Assembly (NCBI GenBank): GCA_041658685.1
Contig: JBAZZS010000001.1
Location: 248,001-312,000 of the forward strand
Reading direction: 5' to 3'
DNA: 64,000 nt
Source: Candidatus Gracilibacteria bacterium
GTDB taxonomy: Bacteria > Patescibacteriota > Gracilibacteria > UBA1369 > UBA12473
The translations under genes were made by a program, and so were the position numbers. Of this stretch, positions 17,067-25,113 are shown piece after piece. The notes under the pieces were generated by a model. The model searched no databases. It was not told the DNA's origin and saw only the letters and a list, made by a program, of their open reading frames with translations. Every line of letters begins with the position of its first letter. Positions within the stretch are counted from its first letter, which is position 1.

Positions 17067-19283
17067 ATGCCCGATGCACCAATCCCAAATCAACAACCGG
17101 CAACACCTCAGCCAGCGCCACAGCCGGCTCAGCCCGTGCCCGTCGCACCCGCACCGGTAGCCGCAACGCCAGTAGCCACTCCGGCTCCGGCCCCTCAAAA
17201 AACACCCGAACAACTTAAAGAAGAAAAACGCGTATTGAAAGAAAAAAAGAAACGCAAAACCCTGCTCATTTTCTTGCTCACCGCTTTGGGATTTGTGTTT
17301 ATCACCGTGTTTGTGGTGGCCTTCTTTATTTTAAGTCGATCCGGAGGCGCCAACCCGTTATTGCAATTGTTTGGAGTGAGTGAAGCCGAGCTTTATCCGT
17401 TTTTGATCAATCTCACGAGTTTGTTCTTTGGCTTTTTTGACTTTTTGGCTTTTGTGTTGGCCATCATTGGCGCGTTCATCATTGCCATGGCCAAAAAAGA
17501 GGACAAACCGCGAAAAAAGAAAGGCGCAGTTATGCTCATTCTCGGCGTGTTGTTTTTTATGTTGATTTCCATCATTTGGGCCGCTTCCTATTATTATCTT
17601 CAACAAAAGAAAGCCCAGTACATGACCGGAGAAGGAGCGCCCACTTATATTGTGACGGTTCCGGAAAGCACCAACGGGCTCACAGCTCCGGCTTTAGTCG
17701 AGTTCGATGCTTCCAATTTGCCGGTGGACACCAATAAATACACCATCATTTCTTATGCGTGGGATTTTGGAGATGGAGCCTCGGCCACAGGCCCCACGGT
17801 TTCTCATCGTTTCACAAGTAAAGGGGAAAATAACGGACGTTACACCGTGGTTTTGAGTGTGACGTACAGCGACAATAAGACGAGTGAAGAAAGCATTGAG
17901 CCGTTCACCGTGGACGTGGTTTTCACCAATGAAAAAGTGAACGCATTTTTTACCGCCACGCAGGAAGTGGGGGAAATCCCGCTCACCGTTCAATTCGATG
18001 CGTCGGAAAGCGTGGATCCGGATGGTGAAATCGTGGATTACGAATGGGATCTCGACGGAGACGGGAGTTATGACGATGGCAATGAGGTTACGGCTGAATA
18101 CACCTACACTCAATATGGCACCTACACCGTGAAACTTCGTGTGACAGACAATAATGGAGAAACCAGTGTTGCGGAAAAGAACATCGAGGCCCGCGACGCC
18201 GCCACCCCAACGGGAACGATTGATGTCACGCTTGAAAAAGACGGGGTTCTTTATGTGGGAAAAGATTATCTTTTTGATGTCACCGATCCTTCAAGCCCCA
18301 ATGGAGAAATCAAGAAATATGAATGGGATTTTGGAGATGGGACCAGCGTGACGAAAAATAAGACCGCCAAACACACGTTTGATGCGCCCGGAGTGTATGA
18401 AGTGATCCTTACATTGACGGATTCGGAAAAGGAAACCGGGACCGTTACCATGGAAGTGACGGTGGAAACTTCGGAAGAATCACCGATCGCGACTTTGACC
18501 ACAGACCAGCCGTGGAGCGATGAAGATCAGACCACGATCAAAGGAGAAGTGCCGTTTAAGGTGGTTTTTTCCGCCAAAGAAAGCACGGATCCCAATGACG
18601 ACATTGTGAATTATGAATGGGATTTGGATGGAGATGGCACGACGGATGAGGTTGGAGAATCCATTGAATATGTATACGAAGAAAAGGGAACTTTTCAGCC
18701 GGTTTTGTATGTTCAAGACTCGGAAGGGAATGAAACCACGACCACGATTGTGGTGGAAGTGGCGGCCCAGAGCATTTCCGCTTCCGTGACCGCTACGCCT
18801 GTCAGTGGCGAAATCCCGCTTGCCGTGACCTTTGACGCCTCGGGATCCAGCTACCCGGACGGCGATATCGTGAATTATTTATGGGATTTTGGGAATGGAA
18901 TTACACGTTATGACAACGCGAAAATCAGTTACACTTTTTCCGAAGTCGGGACATTTACCGTGAATGTGACCGCCATCGCCTCGGACGGCAATCAAGATAC
19001 GGTTTCCGTGCTTATCAATGCCCAGCCCGTGGCCCTTGGCGCCTGTTTTGAATCCAATGTGAATTCCGGAGTGGCACCCTTGGTCGCGACGTTCAATCCG
19101 AGCTGTTCCACCGGAACCGTGACCGATTATCGTTGGGATTTTGGCGACGGCGACATCAGCTATGCCCGAAAACCCACCCACACGTTTACCGTGGCGGGCA
19201 CGTACACCGTGACCTTAACCGTGACGGATAATGAAGGCGTCTCCGACACCTACACGCAGACCTTGGCGGTGTATAGTGAATAG
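17067..19283 (+). CDS. Membrane-anchored protein with six PKD domains
   Basis: 738 residues from the ATG at 17067; a GTG at 16995 would add 24 residues encoded by repeat DNA and is less likely. A Pro/Ala/Gln-rich cytoplasmic start (about 40 residues) and a Lys-rich patch precede three transmembrane helices (roughly residues 65-90, 105-140 and 150-175). Six consecutive PKD domains fill residues about 190-738; each has an FDAS-type strand, YxWDFGD or YEWDLDGDG, an HxF/YTY strand and a final V.L.VTD. Because three helices precede them, the PKD array should face outside. It is downstream of the giant PKD protein and probably works with it at the cell surface. Confidence 0.85.
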   Translation: MPDAPIPNQQPATPQPAPQPAQPVPVAPAPVAATPVATPAPAPQKTPEQLKEEKRVLKEKKKRKTLLIFLLTALGFVFITVFVVAFFILSRSGGANPLLQLFGVSEAELYPFLINLTSLFFGFFDFLAFVLAIIGAFIIAMAKKEDKPRKKKGAVMLILGVLFFMLISIIWAASYYYLQQKKAQYMTGEGAPTYIVTVPESTNGLTAPALVEFDASNLPVDTNKYTIISYAWDFGDGASATGPTVSHRFTSKGENNGRYTVVLSVTYSDNKTSEESIEPFTVDVVFTNEKVNAFFTATQEVGEIPLTVQFDASESVDPDGEIVDYEWDLDGDGSYDDGNEVTAEYTYTQYGTYTVKLRVTDNNGETSVAEKNIEARDAATPTGTIDVTLEKDGVLYVGKDYLFDVTDPSSPNGEIKKYEWDFGDGTSVTKNKTAKHTFDAPGVYEVILTLTDSEKETGTVTMEVTVETSEESPIATLTTDQPWSDEDQTTIKGEVPFKVVFSAKESTDPNDDIVNYEWDLDGDGTTDEVGESIEYVYEEKGTFQPVLYVQDSEGNETTTTIVVEVAAQSISASVTATPVSGEIPLAVTFDASGSSYPDGDIVNYLWDFGNGITRYDNAKISYTFSEVGTFTVNVTAIASDGNQDTVSVLINAQPVALGACFESNVNSGVAPLVATFNPSCSTGTVTDYRWDFGDGDISYARKPTHTFTVAGTYTVTLTVTDNEGVSDTYTQTLAVYSE

Positions 19284-19370
19284 CTTAGCGAAAGTTAGGA
19301 GCGCATAAATTTTGTGAGGTTAAGAAAATCTGGTAATATCCATATATTATTTTAATAAACATAAATAAGT

Positions 19371-19895
19371 ATGAAAAAATTTCTTCTTCTTTTTATTATC
19401 ACATTTTCCTTTGCCGCCTGTTCGTCACAAAAAGAAAATATCGCAATAAATACCGATCTTACTGTTGAAACGGATAATGTCGCAGTCGAAACTCCAAAAA
19501 CCATGAAAACATTCACATTTGGGAGTGTGAATTACGAATTAGATTATCCGTCATCTTGGATTTATGCCGAGAGAACGTATGATTCCGGAGGAGTGTATAC
19601 ACAATTTTTAAATGAAAGTCAGGAAAAAATGATGATGGTCGACTGCGACTGGCAAGGCGGCATGGAGTCTGAAATTCTAAAATCAGATACTCGAACTTTC
19701 GAGAAACAAGGCGAGTTAGTAGAAGTAAAGTATTCGATATTTGGCACCGCGGATAAAGTAGGAAATGGCAACATCAGTTTCGGCCTTGCTGAATGGTCAG
19801 AAGAAAAATCGAAAGATTATTACTGCCAAATATTCTTTCAGCCTTCAGTAGCAGAAGAGGGTACGGTTGAGGAAATTTTTTCATCCGTTCGTTAG
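19371..19895 (+). CDS. Small lipoprotein
   Basis: 174 residues, family not recognised. N-terminal signal MKKFLLLFIITFSFAAC with lipobox FAAC puts the lipidated Cys at 17. A short acidic/Thr linker is followed by a domain of about 130 residues, beginning TFTFGSVNYELDYPSSWIY, with the beta-strand rhythm of PsbP/Mog1-like 'YPSSW' domains (a fold-level guess). Three later Cys lie in the mature part. An A/T-rich leader precedes it without Shine-Dalgarno. Confidence 0.75.
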   Translation: MKKFLLLFIITFSFAACSSQKENIAINTDLTVETDNVAVETPKTMKTFTFGSVNYELDYPSSWIYAERTYDSGGVYTQFLNESQEKMMMVDCDWQGGMESEILKSDTRTFEKQGELVEVKYSIFGTADKVGNGNISFGLAEWSEEKSKDYYCQIFFQPSVAEEGTVEEIFSSVR

Positions 19896-19972
19896 AACCT
19901 CTAACCAACGCCTAACAGTGTATAACCGGCTCACTTCGTTTGCTCAAAGTTGTTAATTTCGGCCTATTTTGC

Positions 19973-21370
19973 CTAGATCATTTTTTCCGGATCCAAAATC
20001 CGATCCAATTCTTTCTTGGAAAGCAACTTTTTTGCCAACACCAATTCACGGATGGAGTGGCCGGTTTTGAGCGCTTCATTCACCAATAAAGCGACTTCAT
20101 GGTAACCCAAATGGGGGGCGAGTGCCGTAGCCAAAACCGCACTGTTTTCGAAAAGTTCCTGAATTCGTTTTGGGTGGGCTTTGATCCCATCCACGCATTG
20201 CGTTCTAAACAGTCGTAATCCGCGCGTCATCAAATTGAACGAAGGGAGTAGGTTTGCCAAAATCAGCGGGGTGAACCAATTGAGCTCCAATTGCCCGCCT
20301 TGCGCACCGAGGCAAACGGCTTGGTCATTTGCAATGACCTGAAAACAAATCATGTTCGTGCATTCGGCAATCGAGGGGTTCACTTTTCCGGGCATAATGG
20401 ACGAGCCCGGTTCTGCAGCGGGAAGCGAAATCTCCGCAAGTCCGGCCTGCGGCCCCATGGAAAGCAGGCGCAAGTCATTGGCCATTCGATTTACCTCCAC
20501 AGCCAAGGCGCGGAGCGCGGATGAGGCCTTAAGAAATGCAGCCATACTGTGCGTGGTTTCCATCAAATTCGAAGCCGATTTTAACGAAAATCCGGTCAGC
20601 TTAGATAATGCATTCGTCATTTTTTGCGCAAATTGAGGGGGAGTGTTAAGCCCGGTTCCGACCGCAGTGCCTCCAATGCCAAGAACACAAAGCGTTTTTT
20701 CGGATTCCTGAAGCGTCTCAAGCGCGGTTCCAATCGCCGAAGCATACGCATCAAATTCCTGGCCCAGCGTGATCGGCACCGCATCGCTCAAGTGCGTACG
20801 CCCAACTTTAAAAATCGTTTTAAATTCGCGTCCTTTTTTCGACAATGATTTTTGCAAAAGAGCCATTTCAATTTTGAGAAGTTTCAGTTCCATCAACGCC
20901 GCCAATCGGGTGGCTGTGGGAATCACATCATTGGAGGATTGCGCTTTATTGACATGATTATTGGGATGCACATGCCGATAAGAGCCCTTTGACGCTTTGA
21001 GAATTTCATTCGCGCGGTTGGCAATGATTTCATTCGCGTTCATGTTGTAAGGAGTGCCGGCCCCGGCTTGATAGAGATCGAGTTTGAATTCGTCATTGAA
21101 TTTTCCATCGATGAATTCTTGGGTGGCTTGGGCCATGGCTTTTGCTTTTTGAGGCAAAAGATTTTTCCCTGTTTCGTGCGTTCGACACGCCGCCAATTTA
21201 ACAAATCCGAGCGCACGTCGAAACGAATCGGGTGCGGTTTGTCCGCTGATTTGAAAATGAGCCAAGGCGCGAGCCGTGAAAGATCCATAATAGGCTTCTT
21301 TGGGAACTTGGACCGAGCCTAAAGCATCGTGTTCGATTCGGAATGAAGAAGAAGGTGTGGATTTTTTCAT
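19973..21370 (-). CDS. Aspartate ammonia-lyase / class II fumarase family enzyme
   Basis: Homotetrameric lyase of the aspartase/fumarase superfamily; reversible elimination giving fumarate from aspartate or malate. Start taken at 21370 (MKKSTPSSS), giving 465 residues. The family signature GSSIMPGKVNPS lies at about 321-332, with the catalytic Ser in the mobile loop. Other conserved blocks are QAGAGTPYNMNANE, SSNDVIPTATR, GRTHLSDAVPITLGQEF and GGTAVGTGLNTPP. The AGAGT motif and GGQLELN lean towards aspartase, while GRTHL and SSNDV look fumarase-like. Pro after GAGT is atypical, so substrate choice stays open. Single gene, minus strand. Confidence 0.88.
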   Translation of the reverse strand: MKKSTPSSSFRIEHDALGSVQVPKEAYYGSFTARALAHFQISGQTAPDSFRRALGFVKLAACRTHETGKNLLPQKAKAMAQATQEFIDGKFNDEFKLDLYQAGAGTPYNMNANEIIANRANEILKASKGSYRHVHPNNHVNKAQSSNDVIPTATRLAALMELKLLKIEMALLQKSLSKKGREFKTIFKVGRTHLSDAVPITLGQEFDAYASAIGTALETLQESEKTLCVLGIGGTAVGTGLNTPPQFAQKMTNALSKLTGFSLKSASNLMETTHSMAAFLKASSALRALAVEVNRMANDLRLLSMGPQAGLAEISLPAAEPGSSIMPGKVNPSIAECTNMICFQVIANDQAVCLGAQGGQLELNWFTPLILANLLPSFNLMTRGLRLFRTQCVDGIKAHPKRIQELFENSAVLATALAPHLGYHEVALLVNEALKTGHSIRELVLAKKLLSKKELDRILDPEKMI

Positions 21371-21505
21371 GACAATCGTAAAAACTAAAAATAATAAAAA
21401 CAACAAAAGCGCGCGGAGCGGGAAGAGTTCAAAGTATATCCATACGTTTTCCTTTTTTCAAATGAATATGTATGATTTTAATAAGACATCTTAATAAATA
21501 ATTTT

Positions 21506-22096
21506 ATGCAAAAAAAGTTTGGTTTCGTATTGTTCGTTTTAGCGAGTTTTTTGATCTCGGGTTGTGGCAATTCGACGGAAAACCCTCCTTCGTTGGAATA
21601 TGGGCTTTTGTCGGAAACCGGAGAAACGTATTTAAAGATTTCCAATAAAGAATGGGCTATGGCTCTCGATTTAACGGGATATGAAGATTCGCAAGTAGGC
21701 CCTTCCAATTCGGAACAATTTTTCGTCCGGCAAAAAATATCCGAAGATCAAGCAACCTTCACTATGGTGACCCCTTCGGCTTACAGTGTTTCCGGGGTGA
21801 ACAGCGCAGAAGCATGTCGCGAATTGGAAGTGCCATTGATTGAAGCTTTCATGACGGACCCAGATGTTTTAAGCAATGGTTTTGTGTTTGGGCCACTCAA
21901 TAAAGACGAGTACAACGGACATTTGCTCTTGGTTTACAATGGCCTGGGAGAGGAAGGAGAGTTCATCAATACTGTTATTTACGCATTTGAATACTATGAC
22001 GGCTATTGTTTTAATCTGCATCTCACTACAGGAATAGATGAGGCCAATATTACTCAAACTAGCGCCTTGATTGATTCCATGCACATCGTGAAATAG
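21506..22096 (+). CDS. Lipoprotein of unknown function
   Basis: 196 residues. Signal MQKKFGFVLFVLASFLISGC with lipobox ISGC (Cys20). The mature part has no recognised motif; it alternates beta-rich segments with two Cys near residues 95 and 170. It is divergent from the lyase gene and convergent with the GNAT gene, ending 8 bp from it. Of the same class as the lipoproteins at 19371, 37666, 41121 and 42881, but without visible homology to them. Confidence 0.75.
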   Translation: MQKKFGFVLFVLASFLISGCGNSTENPPSLEYGLLSETGETYLKISNKEWAMALDLTGYEDSQVGPSNSEQFFVRQKISEDQATFTMVTPSAYSVSGVNSAEACRELEVPLIEAFMTDPDVLSNGFVFGPLNKDEYNGHLLLVYNGLGEEGEFINTVIYAFEYYDGYCFNLHLTTGIDEANITQTSALIDSMHIVK

Positions 22097-22104
22097 AGAA
22101 AAGA

Positions 22105-22596
22105 TTATAGACTCATCTCCCACACCGCTTGAATTGAACCATGAAAAGACTCGTAGTTCGTGAGTTTTTTAAACCCTAAATTGGTATAAAAAACTTCCAC
22201 GTCTTCCGAGGCCGTAAAACAAAAACGTTTTTTATTTAAACCGCGCGCATTTGTGAGCTGTTTTTCAATGAGTGCTTTGCCAAGGCCTTTGCGTTGATAA
22301 TCGAGCATAATTCCCACACTTCTGAGATAATACGTGTCACCTTGCGGATTATGAAGTTGATTGTCCGGAGGCGTGAGCACTTCAAGGGAACGAAGATCGT
22401 CGGTTAAGAGTGCGGTGGAAAATCCAACGATTTTATCTCCACAAAGGATGACAAAAAAACCTTCGGGGAATAATTTCATTCGGTTTGCTAATGTTTCCGC
22501 ACTGGCTTGTCGATGAGGAGGAAAAGCGCTTTTCTCAACAATACAAATAGCATCGATATCTTGAAGGGAAGCTTGTCTTATACGATAGTCAATCAT
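22105..22596 (-). CDS. GNAT-family N-acetyltransferase
   Basis: 163 residues from the ATG at 22596 (MIDYRIRQASLQDID). GNAT fold: the beta4 strand and acetyl-CoA pyrophosphate loop are visible in SVGIMLDYQRKGLGKALIEKQL (described as QRKGLGKAL at about 107-115, matching Q/RxxGxG/A). The sequence ends with the usual FYTNLGFKKL strand-helix. The order A-C-D-A-B fits small-molecule or N-terminal acetyltransferases of the RimI/YhbS type; substrate unknown. It is downstream of rlmE with a 31-bp gap and may be cotranscribed with it and the release factor-like gene. Confidence 0.85.
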   Translation of the reverse strand: MIDYRIRQASLQDIDAICIVEKSAFPPHRQASAETLANRMKLFPEGFFVILCGDKIVGFSTALLTDDLRSLEVLTPPDNQLHNPQGDTYYLRSVGIMLDYQRKGLGKALIEKQLTNARGLNKKRFCFTASEDVEVFYTNLGFKKLTNYESFHGSIQAVWEMSL

Positions 22597-22627
22597 GATC
22601 GGATTGATTTTATGTGGAAGAAAATTT

Positions 22628-23212
22628 TCAACGAAAATTCGTCCCAATAATATACGTCTCTCGGCTGCGATCGCGCGAGGCATCGGGTTTAAAACATTTC
22701 ACCAACTTGAATAAATTTTTTGTTCGACGAATCACTTCGGCGAATTCTTCGCCCTGGAAAATCTTGGTGATCACATATCCGCCTTTTTTAAGATAAGCTT
22801 CACAAAAATCCAGGACCGCATGATTGAGCTCCGCCGAATGGTACGAGTCCGCATCATGAATGCCGGTGGTTTTGGGCGCCAGATCCGCCACCACGCCATC
22901 CAATGGTGGCATCCCCAACGCAGACAAGGCTTTGGCATCTGTGATATCGAGTTGGTGGATTTCCACCGTGGGCCCAAGGGGATCGATGGGTTGTAAATCA
23001 AACGCATAAACATGACCCTTGGGCCCAATCCATTGGACAAGCCGTTCGGACCAACTGCCGGGACACGCGCCCAAATCCGCCAAAATCTGTCCGGGCTTTA
23101 CGAGGTGAAACCGTTGTTGAATCCCGTCCAATTTAAAAACGCTTCGCGCACGGAGGTTTTCTTGTTTTGCTTTTAAGAAATATTTGTCATGGACGGTAAA
23201 GGGTTTGGGCAT
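22628..23212 (-). CDS. rlmE: 23S rRNA 2'-O-ribose methyltransferase (FtsJ/RrmJ type)
   Basis: SAM-dependent methyltransferase that in E. coli modifies U2552 of the 23S A-loop. 194 residues. The SAM-binding motif is LADLGACPGSWSERL (about 44-58). The K-D-K-E catalytic tetrad can be placed: Lys in ARSVFKLD, Asp in VVADLAPKTTG, Lys in VITKIFQGEEF, and Glu in SRETYII near the C-terminus. It begins MPKPFTVHDKYFLKAKQE, typical of the family. It is 8 bp downstream of the GGQ-protein gene, so two translation-related proteins share a transcript. Confidence 0.93.
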   Translation of the reverse strand: MPKPFTVHDKYFLKAKQENLRARSVFKLDGIQQRFHLVKPGQILADLGACPGSWSERLVQWIGPKGHVYAFDLQPIDPLGPTVEIHQLDITDAKALSALGMPPLDGVVADLAPKTTGIHDADSYHSAELNHAVLDFCEAYLKKGGYVITKIFQGEEFAEVIRRTKNLFKLVKCFKPDASRDRSRETYIIGTNFR

Positions 23213-23220
23213 AAGGGAAA

Positions 23221-23628
23221 TTAAAATTGAATATCCTTTTTTCTTCCAGCCTTGATCATACCTCTGTGTTTTTTTGTCTCCAAGACTTTTTCTTGAGCGC
23301 GTTTTTTGCGGCGTTGTTTTTGTTTGCGCAGTTTAAAAAGCTTTTTCATGCGCTCGGATTTTTTCCCTTTCACCAGCGTTTCGATCTTATCAATGAGTTG
23401 TTGATACGCAATGCGACGATTGACGCTTTGCTCGCGGTATTGTTGCACTTTCACCTCCAATCCTGTGGGCTTATGTTTGAGCCAAACTGTGCTTGAGGTT
23501 TTGTTGATTTTTTGCCCGCCGTGGCCACTGCCTCGAATAAAAAGTTCTTCAATATCCGCAACATTAACCTTGAGTTCAATGGCTTTGAGTAGGGATTTGG
23601 GTGAAAGGGGAATGGGGAAGTCGTTCAT
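23221..23628 (-). CDS. GGQ-motif release factor-like peptidyl-tRNA hydrolase (ArfB/YaeJ-like)
   Basis: 135 residues. A single RF-1-type domain has the peptidyl-tRNA hydrolysis motif GSGHGGQKINKTSS (about 33-46) and lacks codon-recognition domains. The C-terminus is extremely basic (RKQKQRRKKRAQEK), as in ArfB/ICT1, where such a tail enters the empty mRNA channel of stalled ribosomes. Role by family: rescue of non-stop or stalled ribosomes, or mitochondrial C12orf65-like function. It lies first in a minus-strand group with rlmE. PrfH-like proteins share the domain but are longer. Confidence 0.85.
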   Translation of the reverse strand: MNDFPIPLSPKSLLKAIELKVNVADIEELFIRGSGHGGQKINKTSSTVWLKHKPTGLEVKVQQYREQSVNRRIAYQQLIDKIETLVKGKKSERMKKLFKLRKQKQRRKKRAQEKVLETKKHRGMIKAGRKKDIQF

Positions 23629-23634
23629 AAAAAT

Positions 23635-23895
23635 TTAATAAATTTGATTATGAGTTCCGAGACGCAGCAGTACGACAAAATCGGGAGTAATAAATCGATA
23701 AACAACACGAACATCGCCGGTGATGGAAAATGCACGACGTCCTTTTAGTAAACCGGTGAGTGCATGATCTCGAAGAATTGGATTTTTAGGGTTTTCTAAA
23801 AATAATTTTAGACGTTTTTTAAATTGAGGGCGAATGGATTGGGGGAGTCGTCGATAATCTTTTAAGAAATGTTTATGATAATCGGCTTTAAGCAT
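23635..23895 (-). CDS. RelE/YafQ-family mRNA interferase toxin
   Basis: 86 residues, the size of RelE-type toxins that cleave mRNA on the ribosome. It has the family pattern KDYRRLP, a central ILRDHALTGLLKGRRAFSI and DVRVVYRF, and the C-terminal LGTHNQIY in which the His corresponds to the catalytic His of YafQ. The gene overlaps the upstream antitoxin gene by 8 bp, the usual antitoxin-first arrangement, and is placed on the same strand as rlmE without being part of it functionally. Confidence 0.88.
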   Translation of the reverse strand: MLKADYHKHFLKDYRRLPQSIRPQFKKRLKLFLENPKNPILRDHALTGLLKGRRAFSITGDVRVVYRFITPDFVVLLRLGTHNQIY

Positions 23896-24169
23896 TTAAT
23901 TCTCGAATAAGAGTGGAGAAGGATTTGGGAGAAAGTTTCCCTTTTCGATGCGCTTTTTTGGTCTCCTCATCACGTTGTAGAATTTTTAATTCTTGATCAA
24001 CCGTAAGCCCATTTTGGGTGTAAATTTGTTTTTTAGCCTCGCGCACAGTCTCTGTTAAGATAAGCTTCACAAAAGAAGTAACGGGGATCCCTTTATATTC
24101 GGCGATGTCATCAAGATCTTGCTTGAGGACAGGGTCGATTTTAACCTGGAGCAATTGAGTGGAAGCCAT
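23888..24169 (-). CDS. RelB/DinJ-family antitoxin
   Basis: 93 residues from the Met at 24169 (MASTQLLQVKID); an upstream Met at 24199 would add ten residues. A ribbon-helix-helix DNA-binding start (LQVKIDPVLKQDLDDIAEYKGIPVTSFVKLIL, residues about 6-38 in total) is followed by a long helical, charged C-terminus that should wrap the toxin. RelB/DinJ antitoxins with their toxin repress their own promoter; the A/T-rich segment 24170-24290 is the likely operator. Confidence 0.85.
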   Translation of the reverse strand: MASTQLLQVKIDPVLKQDLDDIAEYKGIPVTSFVKLILTETVREAKKQIYTQNGLTVDQELKILQRDEETKKAHRKGKLSPKSFSTLIRELNA

Positions 24170-24290
24170 TGAAGGTATGTAAAAGTATTGATTTAACATA
24201 TATTAGTATATCACAAGTAAAATAAAAAAACATTTCAATTTTAACAAATCAAAATGAACAATTTCTAAATAAAAAATGAACGAGAGCTCT

Positions 24291-25028
24291 TTATAGCCTC
24301 TGCCATAGCTGGTCAAAAATGACTCGATGCGCGCCCACAATGGCCGGACTGGTGATTTCCGTGCCATTGACTTGATTCTCTCCGTAAGAGATCAAGTAGA
24401 GCTTGAGAGGAGTGAGGAGAATGTCGGCATCAAAAACCGAACCTTGAGGCAATATTTTAATCTCATGATGAGCGGCGGAGAATTTTTTTTGATAGTCTCG
24501 GGCTTCCTCGGAATCGACGAGTATTTCTTTGGCATGGCCTTTGGCTTTTTTGATCAATTCGGCCAATTGATACACATATTCGGGCATGTATTTTTTAACC
24601 GGAACCGGAGAGAAAAATGCCCAAAATTCTTTGGCTTTTGCCACTTGTTCATAAAATTTCATGCACGCTTTTTTCCCATCATACGATTGAACCCGGGGGG
24701 TGATGCTGATGCGATTTTCAAGAGACTCAAGGTCCGGGAGAGAGGCGAGAAACATTTGACGCGTTTGTCCCAATTGGCGTTCTTGAGAGCGGATCAGCAA
24801 CTCAATATCACGAACAGGGATGGTTTTGACATACTTCACGCCACGTTGCTCAAATTCTTCAATGAGCTGAAACGTCTTGAGTCGGCCCAAAACCACATAC
24901 ATGGAAGGGCGGGGGATTCCCACAGCCTTGGCCACGATGCTGATGGGCTGAGCCCCCAGCTCGAGGAGTTTTAAAAAAGTTTGGATTTCTTTATCGTTGA
25001 GACCGAGAGCCTTAAAAAGAGCGTACAT
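24291..25028 (-). CDS. TrmB-type HTH regulator 1
   Basis: 245 residues from the ATG at 25028 (MYALFKALGLNDKEIQ). A winged helix-turn-helix of the TrmB family occupies residues about 1-70 (LNDKEIQTFLKLLELGAQPIS, then IAKAVGIPRPSMYVVLGRLKTFQLIEE). A coiled region and a C-terminal domain of about 140 residues follow, similar to PLD-like effector domains of TrmB relatives, with no HxK motif seen. It is one of three such regulators within 6 kb (27279-28073 and 29581-30387). It stands next to the Cys-rich protein gene, but targets cannot be inferred. Confidence 0.8.
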   Translation of the reverse strand: MYALFKALGLNDKEIQTFLKLLELGAQPISIVAKAVGIPRPSMYVVLGRLKTFQLIEEFEQRGVKYVKTIPVRDIELLIRSQERQLGQTRQMFLASLPDLESLENRISITPRVQSYDGKKACMKFYEQVAKAKEFWAFFSPVPVKKYMPEYVYQLAELIKKAKGHAKEILVDSEEARDYQKKFSAAHHEIKILPQGSVFDADILLTPLKLYLISYGENQVNGTEITSPAIVGAHRVIFDQLWQRL

Positions 25029-25113
25029 AATATTATTGTTGATTGATGACAACTTAAAAATAACTCCTTGAGAGAAAGAAATCAATAGACACGCAAGGAG
25101 CCGCTAGGCCTTT

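Noticed and set aside
12360..19181. Minus-strand ORFs inside the PKD genes
   Set aside because: They are shadows of codon-biased repeats in long plus-strand genes and show no start context or recognisable motif.
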